This document shows positions 1 to 6,736 of a stretch of DNA of 23,262 nt, piece after piece. The DNA comes from a virus. How positions within the stretch are numbered: the first letter of the stretch is position 1; each line of letters opens with the position of its first letter. The notes under the pieces were generated by a model, which saw only the letters and a list, made by a program, of their open reading frames with translations, was not told the origin of the DNA and made no database searches. Location: IMG/VR virus record IMGVR_UViG_3300032331_000070, positions 1-23,262 of that record; one strand, written 5' to 3'. The position numbers and the translations under genes are program-made.

Positions 1-59
1 AGCGTTATTCGTTCGGCTGGTCTGATCCCCTCGGTATGTGGGGCTCGGCAGGAGCTTGA
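1..59 (+). CDS. 3' end of upstream virion gene, probably major capsid protein (partial)
   Basis: Only the last 18 codons are present, in the frame that begins at base 3. They end SFGWSDPLGMWGSAGA and are closed by a double stop, TGA then TAG. An aromatic-rich FGWSDP tail followed by Gly/Ala is reminiscent of the C-terminus of some podovirus major capsid proteins. The position fits as well: it is followed by a strong terminator and then by accessory head genes, which is where a capsid gene usually lies. The product call is inferred from context and a short stretch, so it is weak; that this is a gene end is better supported. Confidence 0.5.
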   Translation, partial: RYSFGWSDPLGMWGSAGA

Positions 60-63
60 TAGT

Positions 64-93
64 AAAAGGGGGCCTTGTGCCCCCTTTTCTTTT
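64..93 (+). terminator. Intrinsic terminator after the capsid-type gene
   Basis: A perfect 10-bp stem, AAAAGGGGGC (64-73) and GCCCCCTTTT (79-88), closes a 5-base CTTGT loop and is followed by CTTTT. It starts five bases after the TGA stop at 57-59. A terminator here, with late genes continuing in the same direction, would lower downstream transcription relative to the capsid gene. That role is inferred; the hairpin itself is plain. Confidence 0.9.
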
Positions 94-149
94 GGTGTAT
101 ATTGCATTCATTCCGGGGTTCCCGGTGTATCTGACAGTCCCGGCTGACG

Positions 150-180
150 ACATGCAGACAGATACGCCCCACTTGCATGT
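150..180 (+). promoter_or_regulatory. Inverted repeat in the leader of the 193 gene
   Basis: ACATGCA (150-156) and TGCATGT (174-180) are perfect 7-base inverted arms around a 17-base spacer, ending just before the ribosome binding site AAGGA upstream of ATG 193. A second small palindrome, CCGGG-GTT-CCCGG, lies at 113-125. This 99-base leader is the only real non-coding gap in the window. It may hold a promoter or a stem that protects or controls the mRNA made past the terminator, but no clear -35/-10 pair is visible. Confidence 0.3.
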
Positions 181-192
181 AAGGAAAAAATC

Positions 193-732
193 ATGGCACG
201 CACTACATTCCAAGGCCCAGTTCGTTCTTTGGGCGGTTTCTATCAACAAGGCCCTGCCTCTGTTGTTGCAATCACAGCTTCAACCACTTTGAACCCTGTT
301 GACCACGGCGGTCGCATTCTTTCTGTTGGTGGCACTTTGGCCGCAGACATCACATTGACGCTGCCTACCATCGACGCTTCAACCAACCCAGTTACCTCTG
401 GCCCCGGCCAAGATCCCAGCACTTCAAACAACCAAGGTGTTGTGTACACAATTTGGGTTCCTACAACCATCGCTACCAGCTCTTTGAAGATTGGTACTGA
501 CGGCACTGACAAATACATTGGCACAATCTTTGGTGTGGACACCGACAGTTCAAACGCTTTGGTTGCCTACACAGCCGCAGCCGCAAACGACTTCATCAAC
601 TTCAACGGTGGCACTACCGGCGGTGTTGCTGGTACTTGGGTGCAGATTTACGCAATCGCTGCTCTGAAGTACATGGTCAATGGTATTGCTTTGGGTACAG
701 GCACTGTTGCCACACCGTTTGCCAATTCCTAA
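193..732 (+). CDS. Probable capsid accessory (decoration-like) protein
   Basis: 179 aa, rich in Thr, Ser, Gly and Ala, with almost no long charged stretches and no membrane segment or signal peptide. The pattern of short Thr/Val/Ile strands is that of an all-beta virion protein. Start ATG is preceded by AAGGA seven bases upstream. It is the first gene after the probable capsid gene and its terminator, a place where capsid decoration or head-vertex proteins often lie. I do not recognise a named family; the virion role is inferred from composition and position. Confidence 0.7.
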   Translation: MARTTFQGPVRSLGGFYQQGPASVVAITASTTLNPVDHGGRILSVGGTLAADITLTLPTIDASTNPVTSGPGQDPSTSNNQGVVYTIWVPTTIATSSLKIGTDGTDKYIGTIFGVDTDSSNALVAYTAAAANDFINFNGGTTGGVAGTWVQIYAIAALKYMVNGIALGTGTVATPFANS

Positions 733-745
733 TTAGGAGCATCAC

Positions 746-1036
746 ATGACGATGCAGTATGACGTCAAGTCAACGCATTTGAACGCGTCTGGTACGGTGT
801 TTGCCCAACCAGCGCGTATCAAAGGATTTTCAATCTGCGCCACGGCTAGCTCTACTGGAACACTGCTGTTGAAAGACGGCGGTTCCGGCGGCACAACTGT
901 GATTGAGATCGACATCCCATCCAACTCAAACCCCAACTCGTTCTACGTGTTGGTTCCGGGCGAGGGGGTCAAATGCTCCACCAACATTTATGCAACGCTG
1001 ACAAACATTGCCAGCGTGACTGTGTTCTATGGCTAA
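746..1036 (+). CDS. Small beta-rich virion protein, unknown family
   Basis: 96 aa, starting MTMQYDVKSTHLNASG. The start follows TAGGAG by seven bases. The sequence has a Gly-rich turn (KDGGSGGT) and alternating hydrophobic residues (FYVLVPGEGVKC), suggesting a small beta sandwich of the kind used in head or tail accessory proteins. It lies 13 bases after the 193 gene and overlaps the next gene by eight bases, so it is probably made together with its neighbours. No function can be given. Confidence 0.7.
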   Translation: MTMQYDVKSTHLNASGTVFAQPARIKGFSICATASSTGTLLLKDGGSGGTTVIEIDIPSNSNPNSFYVLVPGEGVKCSTNIYATLTNIASVTVFYG

Positions 1037-1352
1037 GTCCCCAGCATGGCAACGCAAGGAAGGGAAGAGCGAGAAAGGCGGCTTGAACGCCAAAGGTCGC
1101 GCTTCCTACAACGCAGCGAATCCCGGGAAACCGGGGTTGAAGCGTCCTCAACCCGAAGGCGGCAGCAGACGAGATTCTTTCTGCGCCCGTATGAAAGGGA
1201 TGAAAGCGAAGCTTACGAGCGCCAAGACCGCAAACGATCCGGATTCGAGGATTAACAAGTCCTTGAGAGCTTGGAACTGCGCTGATGGCGGGTATGTAAC
1301 CAAAGCTGATGGTTGTGCAACCAAAGGCAAAACGAAGGGCAAGTTCGTATGA
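1029..1352 (+). CDS. Small basic phage protein (DUF6321-like)
   Basis: 107 aa, very rich in Lys, Gly and Arg. It begins MAKSPAWQRKEGKSEKGGLN, continues with GRASYNAANPG and RRDSFCARMKGMKAKL, and ends in a DGCATKGKTKGKFV tail. The PAWQRKEGK...GGLNAKGRASY pattern matches a family of short phage proteins that I associate with DUF6321; I could not check this by search. The ending DG.A.KGKTKGK recurs in the next-but-one protein (1539-1916), so the two share a short module. The likely site is the virion or its assembly, perhaps binding nucleic acid through the positive charge; that is inference. The start overlaps the upstream stop by eight bases. Confidence 0.75.
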   Translation: MAKSPAWQRKEGKSEKGGLNAKGRASYNAANPGKPGLKRPQPEGGSRRDSFCARMKGMKAKLTSAKTANDPDSRINKSLRAWNCADGGYVTKADGCATKGKTKGKFV

Positions 1353-1555
1353 CCGAGCACACAGACAGCGTAAAAAATGTACTGGACATCGTGGCAATTT
1401 TTACCACGCTCGGTACGTTTTTGGATTTGCTCACCCCCGTATTTGGTTTGATCGGTGCGGTGGTGGGTGTCATGCGTATTTACGAAATGGCCACAGGCAA
1501 AGAATTTTATACGTTGTTCCGTAAAAAGAAAGACGACGATGCCGAGCACAAGTAA
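1349..1555 (+). CDS. Small single-span membrane protein (holin-like fold)
   Basis: 68 aa with the chosen ATG at 1349, which overlaps the previous stop as TATGA. An upstream in-frame GTG at 1313 would add 12 residues inside the preceding gene and is less likely. Residues about 12-42 form one long hydrophobic stretch (LDIVAIFTTLGTF, then FGLIGAVVGVM), followed by RIYEMATG and a charged C-terminus, RKKKDDD. Small proteins of this shape, with a helix ending in RIYE, are common beside phage head genes and resemble small holins. A dedicated lysis cassette lies at 13.6-15.3 kb, so a role other than lysis is quite possible. Confidence 0.7.
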   Translation: MTEHTDSVKNVLDIVAIFTTLGTFLDLLTPVFGLIGAVVGVMRIYEMATGKEFYTLFRKKKDDDAEHK

Positions 1556-1916
1556 AAAACAGCACAATTTCATGGAAGCGGTGGCGCACAGCCCAGCGTT
1601 TGCCAAGAAAGCGGGAGTCCCACAGTCTGTGGGCAAAGATTTTTCAAACGCCGACAAAGGCAAAACTTTTAAAAGAGGTGGTGATATGGCTAAAGCAAAT
1701 CCTTTCATGGACATGATTGCTAAGAAAAAAGCAATGGGCACAAAGAAAATGGCTTCTGGTGGCATCACCAACGCCAAGATGGGTTCTGTTCGCACAGCAG
1801 CCCCCAGCAAAGACGGCATTGCCTCCAAAGGCAAAACCAAGGGCAAGCAAGTCGTAATGTCTGGTTCTAAGCCTCTGGGCATGAACAAAGGCGGCTACGC
1901 AAAAGGCAAGTGCTGA
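1539..1916 (+). CDS. Small Lys/Gly-rich phage protein
   Basis: 125 aa from ATG 1539, overlapping the end of the 1349 gene by 17 bases. This start is preferred because the N-terminus MPSTSKKQHNFMEAVAHSP and the following FAKKAGVPQSVGKDF pattern are typical of a widespread family of short phage proteins. The second half (from residue 50) begins MAKANPFMDMIAKKK and contains the DGIASKGKTKGK module shared with the 1029 protein. It is very basic with little predicted fold. An internal ATG at 1686 has its own GAGGTG five bases upstream and could give a 76-aa short form. Function unknown; probably a virion or assembly factor. Confidence 0.75.
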   Translation: MPSTSKKQHNFMEAVAHSPAFAKKAGVPQSVGKDFSNADKGKTFKRGGDMAKANPFMDMIAKKKAMGTKKMASGGITNAKMGSVRTAAPSKDGIASKGKTKGKQVVMSGSKPLGMNKGGYAKGKC

Positions 1917-1917
1917 A

Positions 1918-2196
1918 ATGATGGCCAGCCGTGGGATGGGGGACATAAACCCATCCAAGATGCCAAAAGCCAAGACGATCACTCGCAAGGATGATCCGAA
2001 CAAGGTGGACGTGTACAAAGAAGGCGGCAAAGTAAATGCCGCTGGAAACTACACCAAGCCGGGTATGCGTAAGTCGCTGTTCAATTCCATCAAGAATTCA
2101 GCAACGCAAGGCACAGCGGCAGGTCAATGGTCAGCACGCAAAGCGCAGTTGCTGGCCAAGAAGTACAAAGAAAAAGGTGGGGGCTACAAAGATTGA
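1918..2196 (+). CDS. Small basic phage protein of conserved unknown family
   Basis: 92 aa, 20 Lys+Arg against 7 Asp+Glu. The N-terminal part MASRGMGDINPSKMPK and the C-terminal part VNAAGNYTKPGMRK...GQWSARKAQLLAKKYKEKGGGYKD are both recognisable as conserved blocks seen in many phages beside head-tail genes. The start is one base after the upstream TGA. Two ATGs lie side by side at 1918 and 1921, and either may be used. The QWSARKAQ...YK..GGGYK block suggests a small helical nucleic-acid-binding or packing protein, but no activity is known to me. Confidence 0.8.
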   Translation: MMASRGMGDINPSKMPKAKTITRKDDPNKVDVYKEGGKVNAAGNYTKPGMRKSLFNSIKNSATQGTAAGQWSARKAQLLAKKYKEKGGGYKD

Positions 2197-2426
2197 AAGC
2201 ACCGCAGACTTCCCTGAAAAACTGGACTGACCAGAAATGGCGTACCAAGTCAGGCAAGCCTTCGTCAAAAACAGGTGAGAGGTATCTCCCTGAAGCAGCT
2301 ATCAAATCTTTGTCTCCTGCTGAGTATGCGGCTACAACCCGAGCCAAGCGCAAGGGTAAAGCGGCGGGTAAGCAGTTTGTGGCTCAGCCTAAAGGCATAG
2401 CAAAGAAAACAGCAGGATTTAGATAG
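2193..2426 (+). CDS. Small basic phage protein (DUF5872-like), TTG start
   Basis: 77 aa if TTG at 2193 is the start. The TTG overlaps the upstream TGA as ATTGA, copying the ATGA coupling used elsewhere in this window, and AAGGTGG lies about a dozen bases upstream. No ATG in this frame occurs near a ribosome site. Conserved blocks are SLKNWTDQKWRTKSGKPS, GERYLPEAAIKSLSPAEYAATTRAKR and GKQFVAQPKGIAKKT, a pattern I associate with DUF5872. It has 19 Lys+Arg and 4 Asp+Glu. It usually occurs beside the GQWSARKAQ protein, as here. Function unknown; charge suggests nucleic-acid contact. Confidence 0.8.
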   Translation: MKAPQTSLKNWTDQKWRTKSGKPSSKTGERYLPEAAIKSLSPAEYAATTRAKRKGKAAGKQFVAQPKGIAKKTAGFR

Positions 2427-2435
2427 GGGTAAATC

Positions 2436-3176
2436 ATGGCAGGTGGCGGCGGATCAACTGGTGGCATCGGGGCACAAAGCCCAGCGGTGAACCCTCCAAG
2501 CCCTATGGGGCAGGCAGGTAATGCTATTGCCGGTCAAATAGGTAACATGGGTGCTTCTGCTTTTGGCGGTGCGCAACAGCCAATAAAACAAGACACGTCA
2601 AGCATGGGTGGAAATGTGGACACCGGAATGGGTTACACCCCCGGAATGCAGCAGCCCGGATACGACCCAAGGTTGGCGGCTATGTTTGGTGGCCCTAATG
2701 GTCAGCAAGATCCAAATATGTTTGGTGGTATGCCGCCTGACTACGCCAATAGTTTTCCAGCACCTTCCGGCTTTGGAGCCGCCGCCGCGCAAAGGATGGA
2801 TCCCCGCATGATGGGCGGCGAAGGCTTTACTCCCGGCTTTGGCCAGCCTCCTCAACAGCTTGGCGGACAACCAAATCCGTATCTTGCGCAAGTTGAACAA
2901 CAACAAATGGCTCAAATGGCGCAAGACGGGGCCATGCGAGGGGCGCAGCAGCTACAACAGCAATCCCCCGCAGGCTTAGCGGCACTTTTGGGTGGAAGAT
3001 CCACTGCACAACCTGCACAAACGTCACCCCCAACACCAACTGCGCAACCAACACCAACAGCAAAGCCTGCGCCCGTGGCGGCAAAGCCTTCTGTTGTGCC
3101 TCCGAGAACTCCTCCGGGTGTGGCAAGTGCCATTCAAAAGCTTGCAGCAAAGAAACCCCTCTTTGGAAGACGATAA
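2436..3176 (+). CDS. Gly/Gln/Pro-rich disordered phage protein
   Basis: 246 aa of low complexity: Gly-Met-rich at the start, Gln-rich in the middle (VEQQQMAQMAQ, QQLQQQSPA) and a Pro/Thr/Ala linker near residues 185-215 (TSPPTPTAQPTPTAKPAP). The C-terminus is basic (KLAAKKPLFGRR). No folded domain is visible. Start ATG follows AGGGGT. It sits between the small basic proteins and the first ring protein. Disordered proteins in this position may act as scaffolds or be packed in the head; no specific role can be shown. Confidence 0.75.
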   Translation: MAGGGGSTGGIGAQSPAVNPPSPMGQAGNAIAGQIGNMGASAFGGAQQPIKQDTSSMGGNVDTGMGYTPGMQQPGYDPRLAAMFGGPNGQQDPNMFGGMPPDYANSFPAPSGFGAAAAQRMDPRMMGGEGFTPGFGQPPQQLGGQPNPYLAQVEQQQMAQMAQDGAMRGAQQLQQQSPAGLAALLGGRSTAQPAQTSPPTPTAQPTPTAKPAPVAAKPSVVPPRTPPGVASAIQKLAAKKPLFGRR

Positions 3177-3179
3177 AAC

Positions 3180-4118
3180 ATGGCAACAACTTCTGGGTCA
3201 GCAAGCTTTAATTTAGACCTCACCGAACTGGTGGAGGAGGCGTTTGAGCGTGCCGGTTCAGAGTTGCGCACGGGCTATGACCTGAAGACGGCTCGCCGGT
3301 CGCTGAATTTGTTGTTTGCTGACTGGGCAAACCGTGGTGTCAATATGTGGACGTTTGAGCAGGGCACGATCACCCTAACTCAAGGCTTGAACACCTACGC
3401 AATCCCCACAGATACGGTCGATTTGCTGGATCATGTGATCCGCACACAGGCAAATGTCCAGTCAACACAGTCAGATTTGACAATTACACGCATCAGCGTG
3501 TCAACCTACGCCACTTTGCCCAACAAATTGACTCAAGCTAGGCCAATTCAGGTCTGGTATCAGCGTTTGGACGGCCAAGTCAGCCCGACTTCAGCGGTTT
3601 TGGCCACAAGTATCAGCGCCACAGACAACACAATCGTCTTGTCCAACGTGGTTGGGCTTCCTGCCATCGGTTACATCAACCTTGACAGCGAAACCATCTT
3701 CTACAACTACATCACTGGCAACACTTTGGGCGATTGCTTCCGTGGACAGAACGGAACTACGGCGGCTTCCCATACTGCAAGCTCAACAGCCAAGATTTAC
3801 GTCAACAATGTCCCCCGCGTTACCATGTGGCCTACGCCTGACGGCTCCCAAACCTACCAGTTTGTCTACTGGCGTATGCGTCGCGTGCAAGATGCCGGTA
3901 ATGGTGTCAATGTGATGGACGTGCCTTTCCGTTTTGTGCCCTGTATGGTCGCTGGACTGGCCTACTACATCGCTTTAAAAGTGCCCGGCGGCATGGACAG
4001 GCTACAAGTGCTCAAACAGCAGTATGACGAGGCATGGATGACAGCGGCTGACGAGGATCAGGAACGCGCCGCGTTGCGTCTTGTGCCTAGACAGATGTTC
4101 ATTGGGAGCGGTACGTAA
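3180..4118 (+). CDS. Head-to-tail ring / packaged-DNA stabilising protein with inserted beta domain
   Basis: 312 aa. The N-terminal 60 residues are helical and read LTELVEEAFERAG, TARRSLNLLFADWANRG, VNMWTFEQ, a pattern typical of podovirus connector-extension proteins (analogues of P22 gp4 or T7 gp11). Residues about 134-208 look like an inserted small beta domain: TSISATDNTIVLSNVVGLP, then YINLDSETIFYNYI and FRGQNGTTAASH. A similar domain occurs in the 15270 protein. The core resumes with TMWPTPDGSQTYQFVYWRMR and a helical end. It likely forms a ring under the portal. Neighbours and the second adaptor-type gene (4971) support this. The exact ring position is inferred. Confidence 0.8.
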   Translation: MATTSGSASFNLDLTELVEEAFERAGSELRTGYDLKTARRSLNLLFADWANRGVNMWTFEQGTITLTQGLNTYAIPTDTVDLLDHVIRTQANVQSTQSDLTITRISVSTYATLPNKLTQARPIQVWYQRLDGQVSPTSAVLATSISATDNTIVLSNVVGLPAIGYINLDSETIFYNYITGNTLGDCFRGQNGTTAASHTASSTAKIYVNNVPRVTMWPTPDGSQTYQFVYWRMRRVQDAGNGVNVMDVPFRFVPCMVAGLAYYIALKVPGGMDRLQVLKQQYDEAWMTAADEDQERAALRLVPRQMFIGSGT

Positions 4119-4546
4119 TGGGGAACAGGTTTTCCTCTGGCAAGAACTCGATTGCCGAGTGCGACCGGTGCGGATTCAGGTTCAAGCTCACCGTACTCAG
4201 GAAGCTTGTCGTCAAGACCAAGGTCTACGACTTGAAAGTGTGTCCCGAGTGCTGGGAGCCAGATCAGCCCCAGTTGCAGCTTGGCATGTACCCCGTGGAC
4301 GATCCGCAGGGCGTGAGAGACCCAAGGCCAGACTTGAGTTACAAGCTCTCTGGTAGGACAGGTTTGCAAATCGTCCTGACCAACAGCCCCAACGTGGATG
4401 CGCAAGGTATTGTTGGTGGTGGTAGCAGGGTGTTTGAGTGGGGCTGGGCACCAGTTGGTGGGTCAAGAGCAAATGATGCCGGTTTGACCCCAAATAACTT
4501 GGTTTTAGTGGTAGAAGTTGGTACAGTTACAGTTGCAACGACATAA
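4118..4546 (+). CDS. Zinc-ribbon virion-region protein
   Basis: 142 aa, coupled to the ring gene by a TAATG overlap. The N-terminus has two CxxC pairs, C15-x2-C18 (ECDRCGF) and C42-x2-C45 (VCPECW), the layout of a zinc ribbon. It is followed by a conserved block around residues 57-71, with YPVDDPQGVRDPRPD. The rest is Gly/Val-rich without motifs. Such short zinc-ribbon proteins occur next to podovirus connector genes. It might help assemble the head-tail joint or bind DNA at the vertex, but no role is established. Zinc binding is inferred from the cysteines only. Confidence 0.75.
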   Translation: MGNRFSSGKNSIAECDRCGFRFKLTVLRKLVVKTKVYDLKVCPECWEPDQPQLQLGMYPVDDPQGVRDPRPDLSYKLSGRTGLQIVLTNSPNVDAQGIVGGGSRVFEWGWAPVGGSRANDAGLTPNNLVLVVEVGTVTVATT

Positions 4547-4556
4547 GGAGTCGAAC

Positions 4557-4772
4557 ATGGCTAAAAGTGATAGCAAAGAAGATATGAAGATGGACTTGGC
4601 TCAGGACAAGAAAATGATTAAAGCCGCTGTTGGTAAGCATGAGAAACACATGCACCCCGGCAAGCCCATGACCAAGCTCAAGGCTGGCGGCAAGACCAAC
4701 GGCGACATGCTTAAGTATGGCCGCAACATGGCCAAGATTGTTAATCAGCGTAGTGCTGGTCGGGGTAAATAA
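4557..4772 (+). CDS. Small His/Lys-rich phage protein
   Basis: 71 aa from ATG 4557, chosen because TAAGGAG lies six bases upstream; an upstream in-frame extension overlaps the previous gene and has no ribosome site. It begins MAKSDSKEDMKMDLAQDKK, contains KHEKHMHPGKPMTKLKAGGK and ends in LKYGRNMAKIVNQRSAGRGK. This is a conserved phage protein type I recognise by pattern but not by function. It belongs to the same class of small basic proteins as those at 1-2.4 kb. Confidence 0.8.
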   Translation: MAKSDSKEDMKMDLAQDKKMIKAAVGKHEKHMHPGKPMTKLKAGGKTNGDMLKYGRNMAKIVNQRSAGRGK

Positions 4773-4773
4773 C

Positions 4774-4974
4774 ATGGCTGAGTACAAGCAACCCAAAACC
4801 ATCCCCACTGTGGATGTGTACAACCAACCCAACAAAGAGTATTTGCGTGAGGCCAATGTGTCTGTCGCCAATACTCGCAGCGGCGAGTACAAGCCAACCA
4901 AGACTGACGGCATCAAAATCCGTGGCACTGGTGCGGCTACCAAAGGCGTAATGGCACGAGGCCCGATGGCATGA
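4774..4974 (+). CDS. Conserved short phage protein ending RGTGAATKG
   Basis: 66 aa, starting one base after the upstream TAA; the ribosome site CGGGG lies in the end of the previous gene. The sequence MAEYKQPKTIPTVDVYNQPN, then YLREANVSVANTRSGEYKP and a closing GIKIRGTGAATKGVMARG is a block I recognise from many environmental phages. It always seems to sit by the tail adaptor gene, and here its TGA overlaps that gene's ATG. Function unknown. The near-invariant C-terminus suggests a protein contact. Confidence 0.8.
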   Translation: MAEYKQPKTIPTVDVYNQPNKEYLREANVSVANTRSGEYKPTKTDGIKIRGTGAATKGVMARGPMA

Positions 4975-5702
4975 ATTACACGACGTTGTATAACACTATT
5001 CAGACATACACGGAGAACCAGTTCCCCGATGTATACCTTGCGAGTGGGAGTACTGTTGATGCGACTACGCAGATCAATACTTTCATCACGCAGGCTGAGC
5101 AGCGCATATACAACAGCGTGCAGTTCCCTTCACTTCGTAAAAACGTGACAGGTGTGACAACCAGCGGAAACAAATACCTGTCTTGCCCAAGTGACTTTTT
5201 GTCTTCGTACTCTTTGGCGGTAATTGATGCTACGGGCGCGTACGAGTATCTGTTGAACAAGGATGTCAACTTTATCCGTCAAGCGTATCCAACGCCAACA
5301 GATACAGCCATTCCCAAGTACTACGCATTGTTTGGCCCCACAACCACTAACGATGCGACACCTGTCGTTACCAACGAACTGAGCTTTATTCTTGGCCCAA
5401 CTCCCGATGCGGCGTACAACGTCGAGTTGCACTATTACTACTACCCCGAGTCAATCACTACCGCTTCGTCTGGCCAAACATGGCTGGGCGACAACTTTGA
5501 CTCTGTGTTGCTGTACGGCTCACTGGTTGAGGCGTATACCTTTATGAAAGGTGAGGCTGACATCATTGCTGGGTACGATATGAAATACAAAGAAGCCCTT
5601 GCACTGGCCTCACGTCTTGGCGATGGTATGGAGCGTAGTGATGCTTACCGTAGTGGTCAATATCGTCAAGCGCCGTTGCCTCAGAATAATGGGGTGCGTT
5701 GA
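4971..5702 (+). CDS. Tail adaptor / tail tubular protein A-like
   Basis: 243 aa, coupled to the previous gene by ATGA. The N-terminal helices (YTTLYNTIQTYTENQFPD, INTFITQAEQRIYNSVQFP), the strand block YLSCPSDFLSSYSLAVID and the later helix FDSVLLYGSLVEAYTFMKGE are the pattern of phage adaptor proteins that form the 12-fold ring below the portal (T7 gp11 and SU10 adaptor type). Length fits the family. With the 3180 protein it makes two ring-type proteins in one module. The C-terminal tail is Arg/Gln-rich. The adaptor call is well supported by pattern; the precise family name is not verified. Confidence 0.8.
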   Translation: MNYTTLYNTIQTYTENQFPDVYLASGSTVDATTQINTFITQAEQRIYNSVQFPSLRKNVTGVTTSGNKYLSCPSDFLSSYSLAVIDATGAYEYLLNKDVNFIRQAYPTPTDTAIPKYYALFGPTTTNDATPVVTNELSFILGPTPDAAYNVELHYYYYPESITTASSGQTWLGDNFDSVLLYGSLVEAYTFMKGEADIIAGYDMKYKEALALASRLGDGMERSDAYRSGQYRQAPLPQNNGVR

Positions 5703-6142
5703 TGGCATTTACCGGCAACTACTCCTGCAACGTGTTTCGTACAGGCATATTGGATGGCGTGTATAACTTTGGCACGGGCACAACGGACGTGTTTAAGATT
5801 GCGCTCTACACCAATGCGGCCACGCTTGATGCGTCTACCACGGCGTACACGTCTACTGGCGAAGTTGTGGACTCTGGGTATACGGCTGGTGGCGAGGTTT
5901 TGGTGGTCAATCAAATACCAACCACCGGCAACGAGCCCAACACAACCGCATATTTTTCATTTGCAAACGCCTCATGGACAGGTGCAATCACGGCTCGCGG
6001 CGCTCTGATCTATAAAGCCAACGGTACAACCAACCCCGCAGTTTGTGTTTTGGATTTTGGCGCAAACAAGACCTCAGCAAACACATTCGTGGTGCAGTTC
6101 CCTGCTGCCACCAATACAACCGCAATTATCCGAATCGCATAA
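5702..6142 (+). CDS. Tail-associated beta-rich protein, unknown
   Basis: 146 aa from ATG 5702, which overlaps the adaptor stop by one base. The start MAFTGNYSCNVFRTGILDG leads into LYTNAATLDASTTAYTSTGEV and later YFSFANASWTGAITARGALIYK. It is a compact all-beta protein found beside tail genes in similar phages. The GALIYKAN...AVCVLDFG strand pair resembles phage fibre or baseplate domains. There is no catalytic motif. It was probably a structural piece of the tail; this is inferred from position. Confidence 0.7.
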   Translation: MAFTGNYSCNVFRTGILDGVYNFGTGTTDVFKIALYTNAATLDASTTAYTSTGEVVDSGYTAGGEVLVVNQIPTTGNEPNTTAYFSFANASWTGAITARGALIYKANGTTNPAVCVLDFGANKTSANTFVVQFPAATNTTAIIRIA

Positions 6143-6152
6143 GGAGCAACAA

Positions 6153-6734
6153 ATGTCAACCGTAGAAAAAGCCCAAGCTGCCGATGTTATCGGTAGCGCA
6201 ATCACTAAAACTTTGGAGAGCGGTGAATCCGCAACTGCCAAAGGCGTGTATCACATGCAGTGCTTCGACAAAGACGGAAACCTGAAGTGGGAAGCTGAAT
6301 GCCCCAATCTGGTTGTCAATGGGGGCTTGCAAGACATGAACAACAAGTACTTCCTTGGCAGTGCGTATACCGCCGCTTGGTACATTGGCTTGTATGGCGC
6401 AGGAGCATCAAACACTCCAGCCGCTGGCGATACCGCATCTTCACATGCCGGATGGACTGAAGTTACTCCCTACAGCCAAGCCACTCGCCCAGCCTGTACA
6501 TTTGCCACCCCCACTACAGCTAACCCATCTGTAGCTACCAACTCAGCCTCTCCTGCTGTGTACAGCATCAACGCAACTCAAACTGTTGGTGGCGCGTTCT
6601 TGATTAGCAACAGCACCAAGGGTGGCTCAACAGGTACTTTGTACTCTGCGTCTGACTTCACTTCCCCCGGCGACCGCTCTGTTGTTTCAGGCGATACGCT
6701 GAACGTCACTTACACACTTAGCTTGGCAGGTTAA
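6153..6734 (+). CDS. Tail/fibre-associated beta protein
   Basis: 193 aa from ATG 6153, which has AAGGAG seven bases upstream. A short helical start (residues 1-25) is followed by LKWEAECPNLVVNGGLQDMN and YTAAWYIGLYGAG, then ASSHAGWTEVTPYS, VGGAFLISN and SVVSGDTLNVTYTLSLAG. This order (N..V..GL..ml, WY.GL, HAGW.E...Y, GGAFL, SGD.LNVTYT) is a widespread phage protein pattern, usually near tail fibres. It is likely a virion protein of the tail tip or fibre base; no enzyme motif is present. Confidence 0.75.
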   Translation: MSTVEKAQAADVIGSAITKTLESGESATAKGVYHMQCFDKDGNLKWEAECPNLVVNGGLQDMNNKYFLGSAYTAAWYIGLYGAGASNTPAAGDTASSHAGWTEVTPYSQATRPACTFATPTTANPSVATNSASPAVYSINATQTVGGAFLISNSTKGGSTGTLYSASDFTSPGDRSVVSGDTLNVTYTLSLAG

Positions 6735-6736
6735 TC

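Noticed and set aside
102-131. Possible promoter TTGCAT with TGTATC 18 bases on
   Set aside because: Both boxes match the consensus poorly; not enough to call a promoter, although the place would suit one.
38-292. Open frame of 84 codons across the first terminator and leader
   Set aside because: It runs through the terminator hairpin and into the 193 gene in another frame, has no ribosome site and no protein-like composition.
1122-1135. CCCGG-GAAA-CCGGG hairpin with a GNRA loop
   Set aside because: It lies in codons for a conserved Pro-Gly-Lys-Pro-Gly block and has no T-run; best explained by coding.
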